Shown here: piece after piece, positions 54,964 to 64,000 of the stretch | How positions within the stretch are numbered: position 1 is the first letter of the stretch | Layout: every line of letters starts with the position of its first letter | Made by a program: the position numbers and the translations under genes | DNA from: Lachnoclostridium edouardi | GTDB taxonomy: Bacteria; Bacillota; Clostridia; Lachnospirales; Lachnospiraceae | Length of the DNA stretch: 64,000 nt | Direction: 5' to 3' | Assembly: GCF_900240245.1 (NCBI RefSeq) | Contig: NZ_OESQ01000001.1 | Coordinates: 2,004,186 to 2,068,185, forward strand | Notes under the pieces: generated by a model | What the model saw: the letters and a program-made list of their open reading frames with translations, nothing else | What the model was told of the DNA's origin: nothing | Database searches by the model: none

Positions 54964-55236
54964 ATGCAAATTACAGACGTTAGAGTAAGAAAGATAGATA
55001 AAGAAGGAAAAATGAAGGCCATTGTATCAGTTACTATGGATAACGAATTTGTAATTCACGATATCAAGGTAATAGAAGGAGAAAAGGGGTTGTTTATTGC
55101 GATGCCCAGCAGAAAGGCTGCAGATGGAGAGTACCGTGATATCGCACATCCCATTAATTCCAATACAAGAGATATGATTCAGAACGTTATTTTGGCCAAG
55201 TATGAAACGACTGCGCTGGACTTACCGGAAGAATAA
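54964..55236 (+). CDS. spoVG: Septation/sporulation regulator SpoVG
   Basis: A 90-residue nucleic-acid-binding protein. [36 protein letters not shown] and [16 protein letters not shown] are the conserved SpoVG blocks. In Firmicutes it affects sporulation, division and RNA regulation. AAAAGGGGTG precedes the ATG. A long terminator follows at once. Confidence 0.95.
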   Translation: MQITDVRVRKIDKEGKMKAIVSVTMDNEFVIHDIKVIEGEKGLFIAMPSRKAADGEYRDIAHPINSNTRDMIQNVILAKYETTALDLPEE

Positions 55237-55259
55237 GGATTAAAAGAATGTGTTCAAAT

Positions 55260-55304
55260 GTAAAGGCGGCCATTTTCTAACATATAGAGAATGGCCGCCT
55301 TTTC
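55260..55304 (+). terminator. spoVG terminator
   Basis: Arms of about 17 bases, AAGGCGGCCATTTTCT and AGAGAATGGCCGCCTT, with TTTTCT following; just before the SIR2 gene ribosome site. Confidence 0.9.
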
Positions 55305-55324
55305 TGGGAAGAAAGGAGCCGCTT

Positions 55325-56062
55325 ATGAGTGGTCGGGATCAATTAGAAGCATTAAGGCAGGCAATAGAAGAGAGCAAATATACAGTAGCTTTAGGAGGCT
55401 CAGGTCTTTTGGCGGAGAGTGGGTATCTGGTGATGAAGAATCCGGATAAGGCTTATGACTTAGAAATTAAATATGGAATCTCGCCAGAGTATATATATTC
55501 CAGTGCTTACTATAATACAAGAATAGATAAATTTTACAATTTCTATAAAAATGAAATGGTAGGGGAGGAGCTGGAGCCTAATGAAGCGTACATGGCTTTA
55601 GCTTCCATGGAAAAAGCAGGAAAACTGCAGTGTATGGTGGAAAGTAATATTTACGATCTTCCTCGGCGGGCCGGAATGAAAAAAGTCATTAGTCTTCATG
55701 GAAGTGTTTACAAAAATATTTGCCCTCATTGTGGGGAAGAGTATTCATTAGACTACATAAGAAGCGCGAAAAGGGTTCCTTTGTGCCAGAAGTGCAATAC
55801 AGTTATCAGACCCCAGGTTTCACTTTATGGGGAAATGGTGGACAGCCAGATTATGACCAAGACTACCGAAGAGGTGGCGAAGGCAGATTTATTGTTGCTT
55901 CTGGGAACTAGCGTAGAATCCTATATTTATAAAAATTATATCCGTTATTTTAATGGAAGAACGTTAGCGGTTATTAGAGAAGAACCCCATTATTCTGATG
56001 AGAAGGCAGATATTGCAGTATATGGTCCTCTCAGAGAGGTTCTTCCAGAATTAGGATTTTAA
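55325..56062 (+). CDS. Atypical SIR2-family protein
   Basis: A 245-residue sirtuin-like protein. The zinc ribbon is clear (ICPHCGEEYS and LCQKCNTVIR), preceded by the catalytic-type His in ISLHGSVY, and LLLLGTSVESYIYKNYI matches the sirtuin C-terminal GTS motif. The N-terminal NAD loop is unusual: ALGGSGLLAESGYLVMKN replaces GAGxSxxSGIPDFR, so the Asp-Phe-Arg is missing, and ESNIYDLPRRAG stands where TQNIDxLHxxAG is expected. It may be a non-deacetylase sirtuin. ATG 55325 has AAAGGAG six bases upstream; the longer open frame runs through the spoVG terminator and is rejected. Confidence 0.8.
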   Translation: MSGRDQLEALRQAIEESKYTVALGGSGLLAESGYLVMKNPDKAYDLEIKYGISPEYIYSSAYYNTRIDKFYNFYKNEMVGEELEPNEAYMALASMEKAGKLQCMVESNIYDLPRRAGMKKVISLHGSVYKNICPHCGEEYSLDYIRSAKRVPLCQKCNTVIRPQVSLYGEMVDSQIMTKTTEEVAKADLLLLLGTSVESYIYKNYIRYFNGRTLAVIREEPHYSDEKADIAVYGPLREVLPELGF

Positions 56063-56069
56063 AAAGGAT

Positions 56070-56097
56070 TTGACAAATTTAAAAAAATTTATATAAT
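56070..56097 (+). promoter_or_regulatory. thi operon leader promoter
   Basis: TTGACA (56070-56075) and TATAAT (56092-56097), 16-base spacer, eight bases after the SIR2 stop. Confidence 0.8.
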
Positions 56098-56103
56098 AAT
56101 TTT

Positions 56104-56205
56104 TAGAGTGTGACAGGTCGCATGAAGGGGTACACCACCACGGGTGTAGCTTTTTCATGTGGCCTTTTTTATGTAACTAGGAAACTTTCCTATTACATAA
56201 AAAGA
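56104..56205 (+). promoter_or_regulatory. thi leader with tandem hairpins
   Basis: From the predicted start near 56104 the RNA forms a long hairpin (GGTCGCATGAA at 56116-56126 with TTCATGTGGCC at 56154-56164, inner TACACC/GGTGTA) followed by TTTTTT, an intrinsic-terminator layout. Its T-run is the 5' arm of a second hairpin (56166-56184 with 56186-56203, one bulged C). This looks like an attenuator in front of thiS, or a short RNA ending at 56170. No TPP riboswitch signature (CTGAGA) is seen. Confidence 0.55.
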
Positions 56206-56231
56206 CGCTAAAAAGGCAGCAGGAGGTAAAA

Positions 56232-56429
56232 ATGGTTATTATTAATGGGAAAGAGGCAGCAGAAGCAGCAGGGAAGAATTTAAAACAGTATCTTACGGAG
56301 CAAGGCTATAATCTGGCCAGAGTTGCTGTGGAATGCAATGGAGAGATTGTTCCAAAGGCTGCTTATGAAAATAAGGTGATAGGAGAGGGAGATCATTTAG
56401 AAGTGGTCAGCTTTGTAGGAGGAGGCTGA
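56232..56429 (+). CDS. thiS: Sulfur carrier protein ThiS
   Basis: A 65-residue ubiquitin-fold sulfur carrier for thiazole synthesis, ending in the required Gly-Gly (VVSFVGGG) that is adenylated and thiocarboxylated. VIINGKEAAE and CNGEIVPKAAYENKVIGEGD are typical. AGGAGG lies before the ATG. thiF follows with one base between stop and start. Confidence 0.94.
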   Translation: MVIINGKEAAEAAGKNLKQYLTEQGYNLARVAVECNGEIVPKAAYENKVIGEGDHLEVVSFVGGG

Positions 56430-56430
56430 T

Positions 56431-57063
56431 ATGATTGAGAAAATTGATTTTGATCAGGTGATGGATGACAGGTTTTCCCCTGAAATTCACAAAAAATTAA
56501 AGGAGGGAAAAGTAGGGATTGCAGGCCTTGGAGGCCTTGGCTCTCATATTGGAGAGATGCTCGCCAGAAGCGGCGTGGGACATCTTCATCTGGTGGATTT
56601 TGATATTGTGGATTTAAGCAACTTAAACAGACAAATTTACAGAGTTCCTCATATTGGAAGGCCTAAAACAGAGGCTCTAAAAGAGCATTTGCTGGAAATT
56701 AATCCATATCTGGAAATTACTGTGGACCAGGTGACGGTGACAGAGGAAAATGCAGAAGCCTTATTTTCAGAAGATGATATTATCTGCGAGGCATTTGACA
56801 ATCCGGAGAACAAGGCCATGTTGATTAATACATTGCTGGAAAAGTGTCCGGGGAAGAAAGTGATTGCCGGTTCCGGCATGGCGGGCTATGGCAGCAGTAA
56901 TACAGTTGTAACAAGAAAAATTATGAAAAATTTTTATCTTTGCGGGGACGGGACTACAGATATTGACCACGGCACAGGCTTAATGGCTCCCAGAGTCACT
57001 ATTTGTGCAGGCCATCAGGCAAACATGGCCGTCAGGCTGCTGTTAGGCATTTTAGAAGAGTAA
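56431..57063 (+). CDS. thiF: ThiF-family ThiS adenylyltransferase
   Basis: A 210-residue E1-like enzyme that adenylates ThiS. The nucleotide-binding GIAGLGGLGSHIGEMLARSG, then VDFDIVDLSNLNRQIY and HIGRPKTEAL are conserved. It is the short clostridial ThiF type without the C-terminal zinc cysteines of E. coli ThiF. Sits between thiS and thiG. Confidence 0.92.
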   Translation: MIEKIDFDQVMDDRFSPEIHKKLKEGKVGIAGLGGLGSHIGEMLARSGVGHLHLVDFDIVDLSNLNRQIYRVPHIGRPKTEALKEHLLEINPYLEITVDQVTVTEENAEALFSEDDIICEAFDNPENKAMLINTLLEKCPGKKVIAGSGMAGYGSSNTVVTRKIMKNFYLCGDGTTDIDHGTGLMAPRVTICAGHQANMAVRLLLGILEE

Positions 57064-57083
57064 AATGAAGGGAGAATATACAT

Positions 57084-57845
57084 ATGAAAGACGACAAATT
57101 AATAATTGGAGGCCATGAGTTTTCCTCCAGATTTATTTTAGGCTCAGGAAAATACAGCCATACTTTAATTGAGGCTGCCATTAACCATGCAGGAGCGGAG
57201 ATTATAACCCTGGCTTTGCGCCGGGTGGAGGACGGAGACAATATTCTGGATTACATACCAAAGGGAATTACATTGCTGCCCAACACTTCCGGCTGTGCAA
57301 CTGCAGAGGAGGCGGTCCGCATTGCCCGCCTGGCCAGGGAACTGGGCTGCGGAGACTTTATTAAGCTGGAGGTAATTCCTGACAAGAAATATTTGCTTCC
57401 TGATAATTATGAGACTTTAAAGGCCACGGAAATCTTGGCGAAGGAAGGATTTATTGTGCTTCCATATATGTATCCTGATTTAAATGTGGCAAAGTCTCTT
57501 GTAGATGCAGGGGCATCAGCTGTGATGCCTTTAGCGGCTCCTATTGGCTCCAATAAGGGGCTGGCAACCAAGGCGTTTATTGAAATTCTGATTGACGAAA
57601 TAGATTTGCCTATTATTGTAGACGCCGGAATCGGCCGCCCTTCCCAGGCATGTGAGGTTATGGAAATGGGAGCAGCGGCAGTAATGGCAAATACGGGAAT
57701 TGCCACAGCCGGCGATATTCCCGCCATGGCCGCGGCTTTTAAGGAGGCTATAAACGGAGGAAGAAAGGCTTATTTGGCAGGCCTTGGAAGAGTACTGGAA
57801 AAAGGCGGAGCAGCCTCCTCCCCTGTTTCCGGGATTTCTAAGTAA
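57084..57845 (+). CDS. thiG: Thiazole synthase
   Basis: A 253-residue TIM-barrel enzyme joining deoxyxylulose 5-phosphate, ThiS thiocarboxylate and dehydroglycine into thiazole phosphate. [13 protein letters not shown], the Schiff-base lysine in [10 protein letters not shown], and the phosphate loop [18 protein letters not shown] are present. Followed by the thiE-like gene after 12 bases. Confidence 0.96.
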   Translation: MKDDKLIIGGHEFSSRFILGSGKYSHTLIEAAINHAGAEIITLALRRVEDGDNILDYIPKGITLLPNTSGCATAEEAVRIARLARELGCGDFIKLEVIPDKKYLLPDNYETLKATEILAKEGFIVLPYMYPDLNVAKSLVDAGASAVMPLAAPIGSNKGLATKAFIEILIDEIDLPIIVDAGIGRPSQACEVMEMGAAAVMANTGIATAGDIPAMAAAFKEAINGGRKAYLAGLGRVLEKGGAASSPVSGISK

Positions 57846-57857
57846 AGGCGGCGGGCA

Positions 57858-58424
57858 ATGACAGGGAAAGTAATTGCCGTTACTAACAGGAAGCTTTGCA
57901 CAAGACCTTTTGAGGAACAGCTGGAGCGGGCAGCAAAGGAGAAACCTTATGCAGTGATTCTCAGGGAAAAGGATCTTTCTGAGCAGGAGTATGAAAAGCT
58001 GGCCCAAAGGGCGTTGGAAATCTGTGAGAAATATCATGTAAAATGTATTCTTCACACCTATACTGATGTGGCCAAAAGGCTGAAATGTCCATATATTCAT
58101 TTACCTTTGTGGAGAATGGAGCAATTAGAAAAGGAGGAGCCTGGCTGGAATACATTTACGGAGGCGGGAGCGTCTGTTCACAGCCTGGAGGAGGCAAAAA
58201 AAGCTGAGGAACTGGGGGCTTCCTATATTACTGCCGGCCATATTTTTGTTACTGACTGTAAAAAAGGGCTGGAGCCCAGAGGACTGGAGTTTTTGAAAAA
58301 TATTTGTCAGGAAGTTAAAATACCTGTATTTGCCATTGGCGGCATTCATCCCTATAATCAGGAAGAACCTGTAAACGCAGGGGCCGCCGGCGTATGTATG
58401 ATGTCAGAGTTTATGAAAATTTAA
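57858..58424 (+). CDS. thiE: Thiamine phosphate synthase family protein (ThiE/TenI)
   Basis: A 188-residue TIM barrel. AVTNRKLC at the start, ASVHSLEEAKKAEELGASYI, GHIFVTDCKKGLEPRG and FAIGGIHPYNQEEPVNAGAA match ThiE/TenI. ThiE couples thiazole and pyrimidine phosphates to thiamine phosphate; TenI paralogues isomerise the thiazole. The short length and divergent pyrimidine-site residues leave TenI possible. It ends the operon; thiH, which usually accompanies thiG in anaerobes, is absent here, and a mobile element begins right downstream. Confidence 0.82.
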   Translation: MTGKVIAVTNRKLCTRPFEEQLERAAKEKPYAVILREKDLSEQEYEKLAQRALEICEKYHVKCILHTYTDVAKRLKCPYIHLPLWRMEQLEKEEPGWNTFTEAGASVHSLEEAKKAEELGASYITAGHIFVTDCKKGLEPRGLEFLKNICQEVKIPVFAIGGIHPYNQEEPVNAGAAGVCMMSEFMKI

Positions 58425-58474
58425 AAAACTGTAAAATAAGCTGAAAACAAGGGAAAGCTAATAGAAAGGCCCTG

Positions 58475-58512
58475 TTGGGGCACCCTCCGTAAGGAAGGTG
58501 CCCCAAGGCTTT
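58475..58512 (+). terminator. Terminator at thi operon / element boundary
   Basis: TTGGGGCACC (58475-58484) and GGTGCCCCAA (58497-58506) with GGCTTTTG. It may end the thi operon or belong to the end of the integrated element; the junction lies somewhere in 58425-58561. Confidence 0.7.
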
Positions 58513-58561
58513 TGTATATTGAATTTAATTATAGTTTTGTTTAAGCGGTGTAGCCTGTTGG

Positions 58562-60280
<1,719 letters not shown>

Positions 60281-60339
60281 CTATAATATCATATCGGCTG
60301 TAATTGTTCAACGCTTTAATGCGGTAAACTTGATGTTTT

Positions 60340-60600
60340 CTACTCTTTTTTCAAGACAATGCGTTCCACTTTTTCGGTGATATTCTCGCCTGCATCTTCC
60401 TTGAAAAAGGCTCTGACTACATAGAGTGTGCCGTCAATCTCTTTTGCAAAGTTCAGTGGTTCAAGATACATACTTTGCCGAAACCACGCTATACGCTCTT
60501 CTTTGGTAAGAGTGGCAAGATAGTCGGTTATCTCATCGAGCAGCGTGTAAATTTCGCCTGTTCGTTCTATAGTGTTGCCCTGATTATTTACATACATCAT
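60340..60600 (-). CDS. Small element-borne protein
   Basis: An 86-residue protein of unknown function with DEITDYLATLTKEERIAWFR and FKEDAGENITEKVERIVLKK. It starts inside the relaxase stop codon (ATGATG overlap), so the two are translated together. Such small ORFs commonly accompany relaxases in mobilizable elements, but I do not recognise a family. Confidence 0.7.
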   Translation of the reverse strand: MMYVNNQGNTIERTGEIYTLLDEITDYLATLTKEERIAWFRQSMYLEPLNFAKEIDGTLYVVRAFFKEDAGENITEKVERIVLKKE

Positions 60601-61562
60601 CGTTCATAGCGCTCCTTTTTCTGTGATTTTTTATGTTGTTCTTCCTCTCTTGCCCTGTATTCGTTGGCATAGAGCAGGTCGGTTTTCTTTTGAATTTTGA
60701 CTGACCGTTCTTCAATCCCTTTGTTCAGTTTCAGTTGCTTTCGCAGTTCTGTTATCCTTTCAGTAACGCCTGATTTTTCTTCTTGCAAAGTTTCTTTTTC
60801 GGCTGGTGAGGCTCTGCGGATTTTGTTTTGCAGCTTGGTGCGGTAGGCAATCAGCTTATCCATTTCGCCCTGCAATTTATCTCTATCTGCATACAAATCG
60901 TCAAAGGTTTCAATGCTGTATTTGCTCATATACCGCACCTGTTCGGAAAAGACTTCGAGTTTTTTCAAATCTTCTTTGAGGTATGGGCTTGTCGGTTTGT
61001 ATTCCGTATTTTTCGGAAGAACGCCTAACAAATAGCAGTAGTGGAGATACAGTTTGTAGATATGACTTGTCTTGTGAAAAGGATGAAACCAATCCCGTAA
61101 ATCTTGCGGCATTTGCGGCGGATAGTTGATGGTTGCCCTGCGGTTTCCAAAGGAAGCATATGCACCCATTGTCCTTTGAATATTGTCGGGTGTCCATCTT
61201 TTGTCCAGTGTATCAAGCCTTGTGAAATGCTCATACTGTGGCAATCGTATTTTCCAATGCTTTCCCGTAAAGTCGGTAATATATCCTTTTCGCCGCAGAT
61301 ATTCCTCCATATAATAGGGGCGGCGGCTGAAATTGATTGCCTCTTTCACATCTTCACGATAGACATTGTACCTTGTGGGCTTGCCGCTTTTTTCATCAAG
61401 CCATACTTGTCTTGACGGTGCTTTACGGGGGTTTTCTATGACCGATAATCCATGTTCCATACATATTCTGTCGGAAACATCACGAAGTTTTCTCTGCTCT
61501 GTTTTGGAATAGTTGTATTTCTTTCCGTCCAGAAAAGAGACCGAGTTAAAACAAAAATGGTG
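60597..61562 (-). pseudogene. Relaxase, 3' exon split by group II intron
   Basis: C-terminal 321 residues of a mobilization relaxase. The frame is open from the intron border and begins HHFCFNSVSFLDGKKY, the last part of the relaxase HxHxHxxFN metal motif region, then KLRDVSDRICMEHGLSVIEN, a helical domain and a Lys/Glu-rich coiled coil. The N-terminal part with the catalytic Tyr is on the far side of the intron, beyond the window. If the intron splices, the gene is functional; ATG 61460 is only an internal Met. Confidence 0.75.
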
Positions 61563-61620
61563 GAGTAGGGAAGCACCGCCTTGTCACATTGCTGTGATAG
61601 GTTTGCGCCACCCTCTCCGG

Positions 61621-61654
61621 GAACCGTACGTACCCCTCTCGGAGTATACGGCTC
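61621..61654 (-). ncRNA. Group II intron domain V
   Basis: A 34-nt hairpin on the minus strand: GAGCCGTATACTCC, loop GAGA, then GGGGTACGTACGGTTC. The length and the GAGCCGTAT...GTACGGTTC arms are diagnostic of the catalytic domain V. Confidence 0.92.
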
Positions 61655-61678
61655 TGTTACTGCTCATTCAGACAAAAC

Positions 61679-63481
61679 TCACTTTTTGTGGATAATACTG
61701 CGGTGGCAATCCCTGCACACCACAAGCGTTTTTCTGTGTTTGGCAATCATTGCGATTTCCCACCGTTCCTTGCCTTTGAGATTTTTGAGTTTGTTAATGT
61801 GGTGAACCTCGTAATGGTCGCTCTCTGTCGTTCCGCATAACTCACAGACCTTTGCTTTCAGCCGGTTTTCAAGGGTATTGACTGCGTATCCGTAGACAAC
61901 GGCAGCATTGCTGATGTAATCCGTAGCAGGGCCCTTGCCTTTGCAGTCGGCGTAATTTGCGAAGTAACGCCTTTTGTCTCCCTGCTTCGTTTCATAGGGT
62001 ATACCCCATTTTCCTGTGCCATCATTAAACTTGTCAATGGTTTTGGATAGGCTGGTTTTATGCTTTGAAGCAAGGGTTTTTAAGCAACTGTATTCCATAA
62101 GGTAGGCAAGATAGTGCAGCTTGCAAAAGTTGCTTGCCATACCATAATAGTTGCATATTCCTCTTAACTCCGCATTGTATACTGAAACGATTTCTAAGTC
62201 TGTGAGCCCAACCAGATATTTCCGATGAACTGGAAACATGGAACCATCTTTCTTCTGTATCGCCACACCTTTAGTGAAAACGAATTGACGGATTTTATCG
62301 TTAAGTGGCACCAACAGTTCTACACCCCCATTGAGGGTACGCATTTTTACATGACCGGGGCCACCCCGCTTTATTTTTCCGCTTCTGCGCACACGCACAT
62401 CATAGCCTAAGAACCTTGCACATTTACTGCTATGGGTTATGAGCGTTTTATCTTCACTGAGTTCCATTTTCAGTGTATCTCCGATAAACTCGGCCAGTTT
62501 GCTCTTAATCCATTGACAGTCCTCACGGTTTCCCTTGACTGCTATTAGAAAATCATCCGCATACCGAACATATTTCAGTTTTTTGTCGGTCTGCGCAGTG
62601 CAGGGAATGGTCATCAGTTTCTGACGTTTGGGCTTATACTCTGCCAGCACCATTTCCCTTTCCTCACCTGTTACTTTCGTCAAGCGGTGGGATAGCCGTT
62701 TGATTTCATTGTGCAGCTCTCGGTATTCAGGTGTGATTTGTCCCACTCCGGGCGTGTCAAATTCGGATTTCAACTTCATTACAAACTTGTCCAATTCGTG
62801 CAGGTAGATGTTGGCGAGTAGCGGAGAAATGATACCGCCTTGCGGTGTACCGCTGTACGTCTTATGGTACTGCCAATTCTCTAAATATCCTGCTTTCAGG
62901 AATTTGTAAATCAGCTTGGTTATCCGAGCGTCCTTGATTTTATTGTTCAGCAAGCCTACAAGAACAGCGTGGTTGATGTTGTCAAAGCAACCTTTGATGT
63001 CGCCTTCAACAAACCAACGCGTACCGTTGAACTCCCGTCTCAACTGTTTTAAGGCCGTATGACAACTTCTTTTTGGCCTAAAACCGTGGGAGACATCCAG
63101 AAAGATAGGTTCATATACCGCTTCCAGTATCATCCGCAACACTTCCTGCACCAATTTGTCAGTAAAGGTTGGTATACCTAAGGGACGCAGCTTTTTGCGG
63201 TTATTCTTCTTCTGGATATAGGTTCGCCTCACCGGCATGGGCTGATAGGTTTCGTCCGCCAATGCTTTGATAATACTATCTATTTTGGCTTCACTGAAAC
63301 CGTCCGCCGTATCCTCGTTTACTCCTTTTGTTGCCGCACCGTTGTTGGCATACAGGTTTTTGTATGCCACAAAGTAAATGTCAGGACGCAACAGATGGCG
63401 ATACAGTTTTGTAAATACTTCTTCTTTATTTGCAAGTGAGTTTTGACTGATTCTTGCTAAAATTTCCGTTGTTGGCTTCAT
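61679..63481 (-). CDS. ltrA: Group II intron reverse transcriptase/maturase
   Basis: A 600-residue intron-encoded protein with all usual domains. The RT has RPLGIPTFTDKLVQEVLRMI, GFRPKRSCHTAL, TPQGGIISPLLANIYL and the catalytic YVRYADDFLIAV (about residue 320). A maturase X domain (about 430-510, YCYYGMASN-like NYYGMASNFCKLHYLAYLME) follows, then an HNH endonuclease (VCELCGTTESDHYEVHHINK and VVCRDCHRSI). It promotes splicing and retrohoming. AGGGAGG lies nine bases before ATG 63481. Confidence 0.95.
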   Translation of the reverse strand: MKPTTEILARISQNSLANKEEVFTKLYRHLLRPDIYFVAYKNLYANNGAATKGVNEDTADGFSEAKIDSIIKALADETYQPMPVRRTYIQKKNNRKKLRPLGIPTFTDKLVQEVLRMILEAVYEPIFLDVSHGFRPKRSCHTALKQLRREFNGTRWFVEGDIKGCFDNINHAVLVGLLNNKIKDARITKLIYKFLKAGYLENWQYHKTYSGTPQGGIISPLLANIYLHELDKFVMKLKSEFDTPGVGQITPEYRELHNEIKRLSHRLTKVTGEEREMVLAEYKPKRQKLMTIPCTAQTDKKLKYVRYADDFLIAVKGNREDCQWIKSKLAEFIGDTLKMELSEDKTLITHSSKCARFLGYDVRVRRSGKIKRGGPGHVKMRTLNGGVELLVPLNDKIRQFVFTKGVAIQKKDGSMFPVHRKYLVGLTDLEIVSVYNAELRGICNYYGMASNFCKLHYLAYLMEYSCLKTLASKHKTSLSKTIDKFNDGTGKWGIPYETKQGDKRRYFANYADCKGKGPATDYISNAAVVYGYAVNTLENRLKAKVCELCGTTESDHYEVHHINKLKNLKGKERWEIAMIAKHRKTLVVCRDCHRSIIHKK

Positions 63482-64000
63482 GTGAGGTTTTCCTCCCTAA
63501 TCAACTTCTAATTTTAGTGCGCAATAACTGTGCCCCTTCGCCATGTAAGGGTCATTACCCCTCTCGGACTACTACGAGCACTCCGTACCCATGCAGGATT
63601 TTCAGGCTCCAAAGCCATAGCCGCTTTTTCATTCCCCCTTTCGTGCGGCACTCCTGGTTAGGGCATCCCCGGTTAGCAATGAGACTTGGTAAATTCGGAT
63701 TCTCGGTATCGCTTTCGCTTCGTTACCATAGGTTCCCCTACAGGTTGTACGGAATGATTGATAACCGACAAGCCCACAACCATAACTTGCCTTTTCCGTA
63801 CCAGAGGTTTCAGGCAATTTTCCTCTATCGGCACATAACAGAAACTGGAAGCTCACGTTCAGTAAATCCAACTTATACCTTATATCCGATTAACATTGCG
63901 GTTCAGTCGCACCCGATTGCCTTTAGGTGACTTACCGCTTTCCAGCCGTACTGTGTTCCCGTGTCAGCTTTCGCCTTTCGGTTAGGCTGGCTGTTTCCCG

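Larger units (their letters stand above)
61565..64000 (-). mobile_element. Group II intron, 5' end beyond window
   Basis: A retroelement on the minus strand. Its 3' end is placed near 61565 (…CCCTAC, consensus AY) from the point where the relaxase frame resumes. It contains domain VI (TCACA-GCAA-TGTGA stem at about 61585-61600), a 34-nt domain V, the intron-encoded protein and over 500 bases of structured 5' RNA (63482-64000) with no gene. The short minus ORF at 63629-63871 in that stretch is not convincing. The 5' splice site (GTGYG) is not in the window. Confidence 0.88.

Noticed and set aside
55250..55324. Longer N-terminus of the SIR2-like protein
   Set aside because: The extension would be translated from the spoVG terminator hairpin and lacks a ribosome site.

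Overview
The window looks like a chromosomal segment of an anaerobic, spore-forming gut Firmicute, most likely a Lachnospiraceae (Clostridium cluster XIVa) member. The evidence is AT-rich DNA with strong AGGAGG ribosome sites, spoVG, paired glgC/glgD, a bile-salt-hydrolase-type enzyme, tryptophanase, a RocR-like sigma-54 activator, and a DUF4368 serine-recombinase element next to a thi operon. Species cannot be fixed from sequence alone.

Layout. 1-518: end of a 23S rRNA m5U methyltransferase. 519-6150: a decaying accessory island with an intact RhuM-family gene, a truncated DUF2971 gene, a broken Ser/Thr kinase gene, an intact DUF4143 ATPase, an inverted RhuM relic, a broken exported-protein gene and a candidate two-hairpin small RNA. 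6166-10652: a trehalose PTS operon (treR, treP, treC) with three near-identical operators around a clear promoter, followed by a PfkB fructokinase. 11803-14956: an ArsR-AraC fusion regulator divergent from a metal-export pair (free HMA protein plus a Zn/Cd/Pb P-type ATPase with an apparent frameshift). 14990-21255: L-serine dehydratase subunits, a choloylglycine-hydrolase-family enzyme, then a dsdA-udp-deoB run. 21338-22739: an unrecognised exported protein and an orphan MazF toxin whose ribosome site is inside an 11-bp inverted repeat. 22865-30456: LysR regulator, tryptophanase, an NhaC-type permease, an M24-fold protein, a cupin, a second NhaC-type permease and a GNAT acetyltransferase.

30453-35745 (minus strand): a self-contained sigma-54 module. 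A PAS-AAA-Fis activator is followed by its terminator, two small dyads, an excellent -24/-12 promoter, a GPH-type transporter (frameshifted), an EamA transporter and a C69 dipeptidase. 35940-41697: a preQ1-riboswitch-like leader with queT, then murC, a cluster of five DnaA boxes plus one near-match, a DnaD-domain protein, a DnaC/DnaI-like helicase loader and a PRPP synthetase. 41887-47574: a single-polypeptide restriction-methylation-specificity protein and a beta-helix lipoprotein. 47643-52106 (minus): YhaN/YhaO-like DNA-repair pair and asnS. 52499-58424: glgC-glgD, spoVG, an atypical SIR2 protein, and thiS-thiF-thiG-thiE behind a promoter with tandem hairpins. 58562-64000 (minus): an integrative mobilizable element with a large serine recombinase, a small ORF and a relaxase whose gene is interrupted by a group II intron that runs off the end of the window.

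The most notable observations are the sigma-54 transporter/peptidase module, the DnaA-box cluster in front of helicase-loading genes, the hairpin-buried ribosome site of a solitary MazF, the ArsR-AraC fusion, the promoter-driven orphan RNAs at 6060 and 56104, and the intron-split relaxase.
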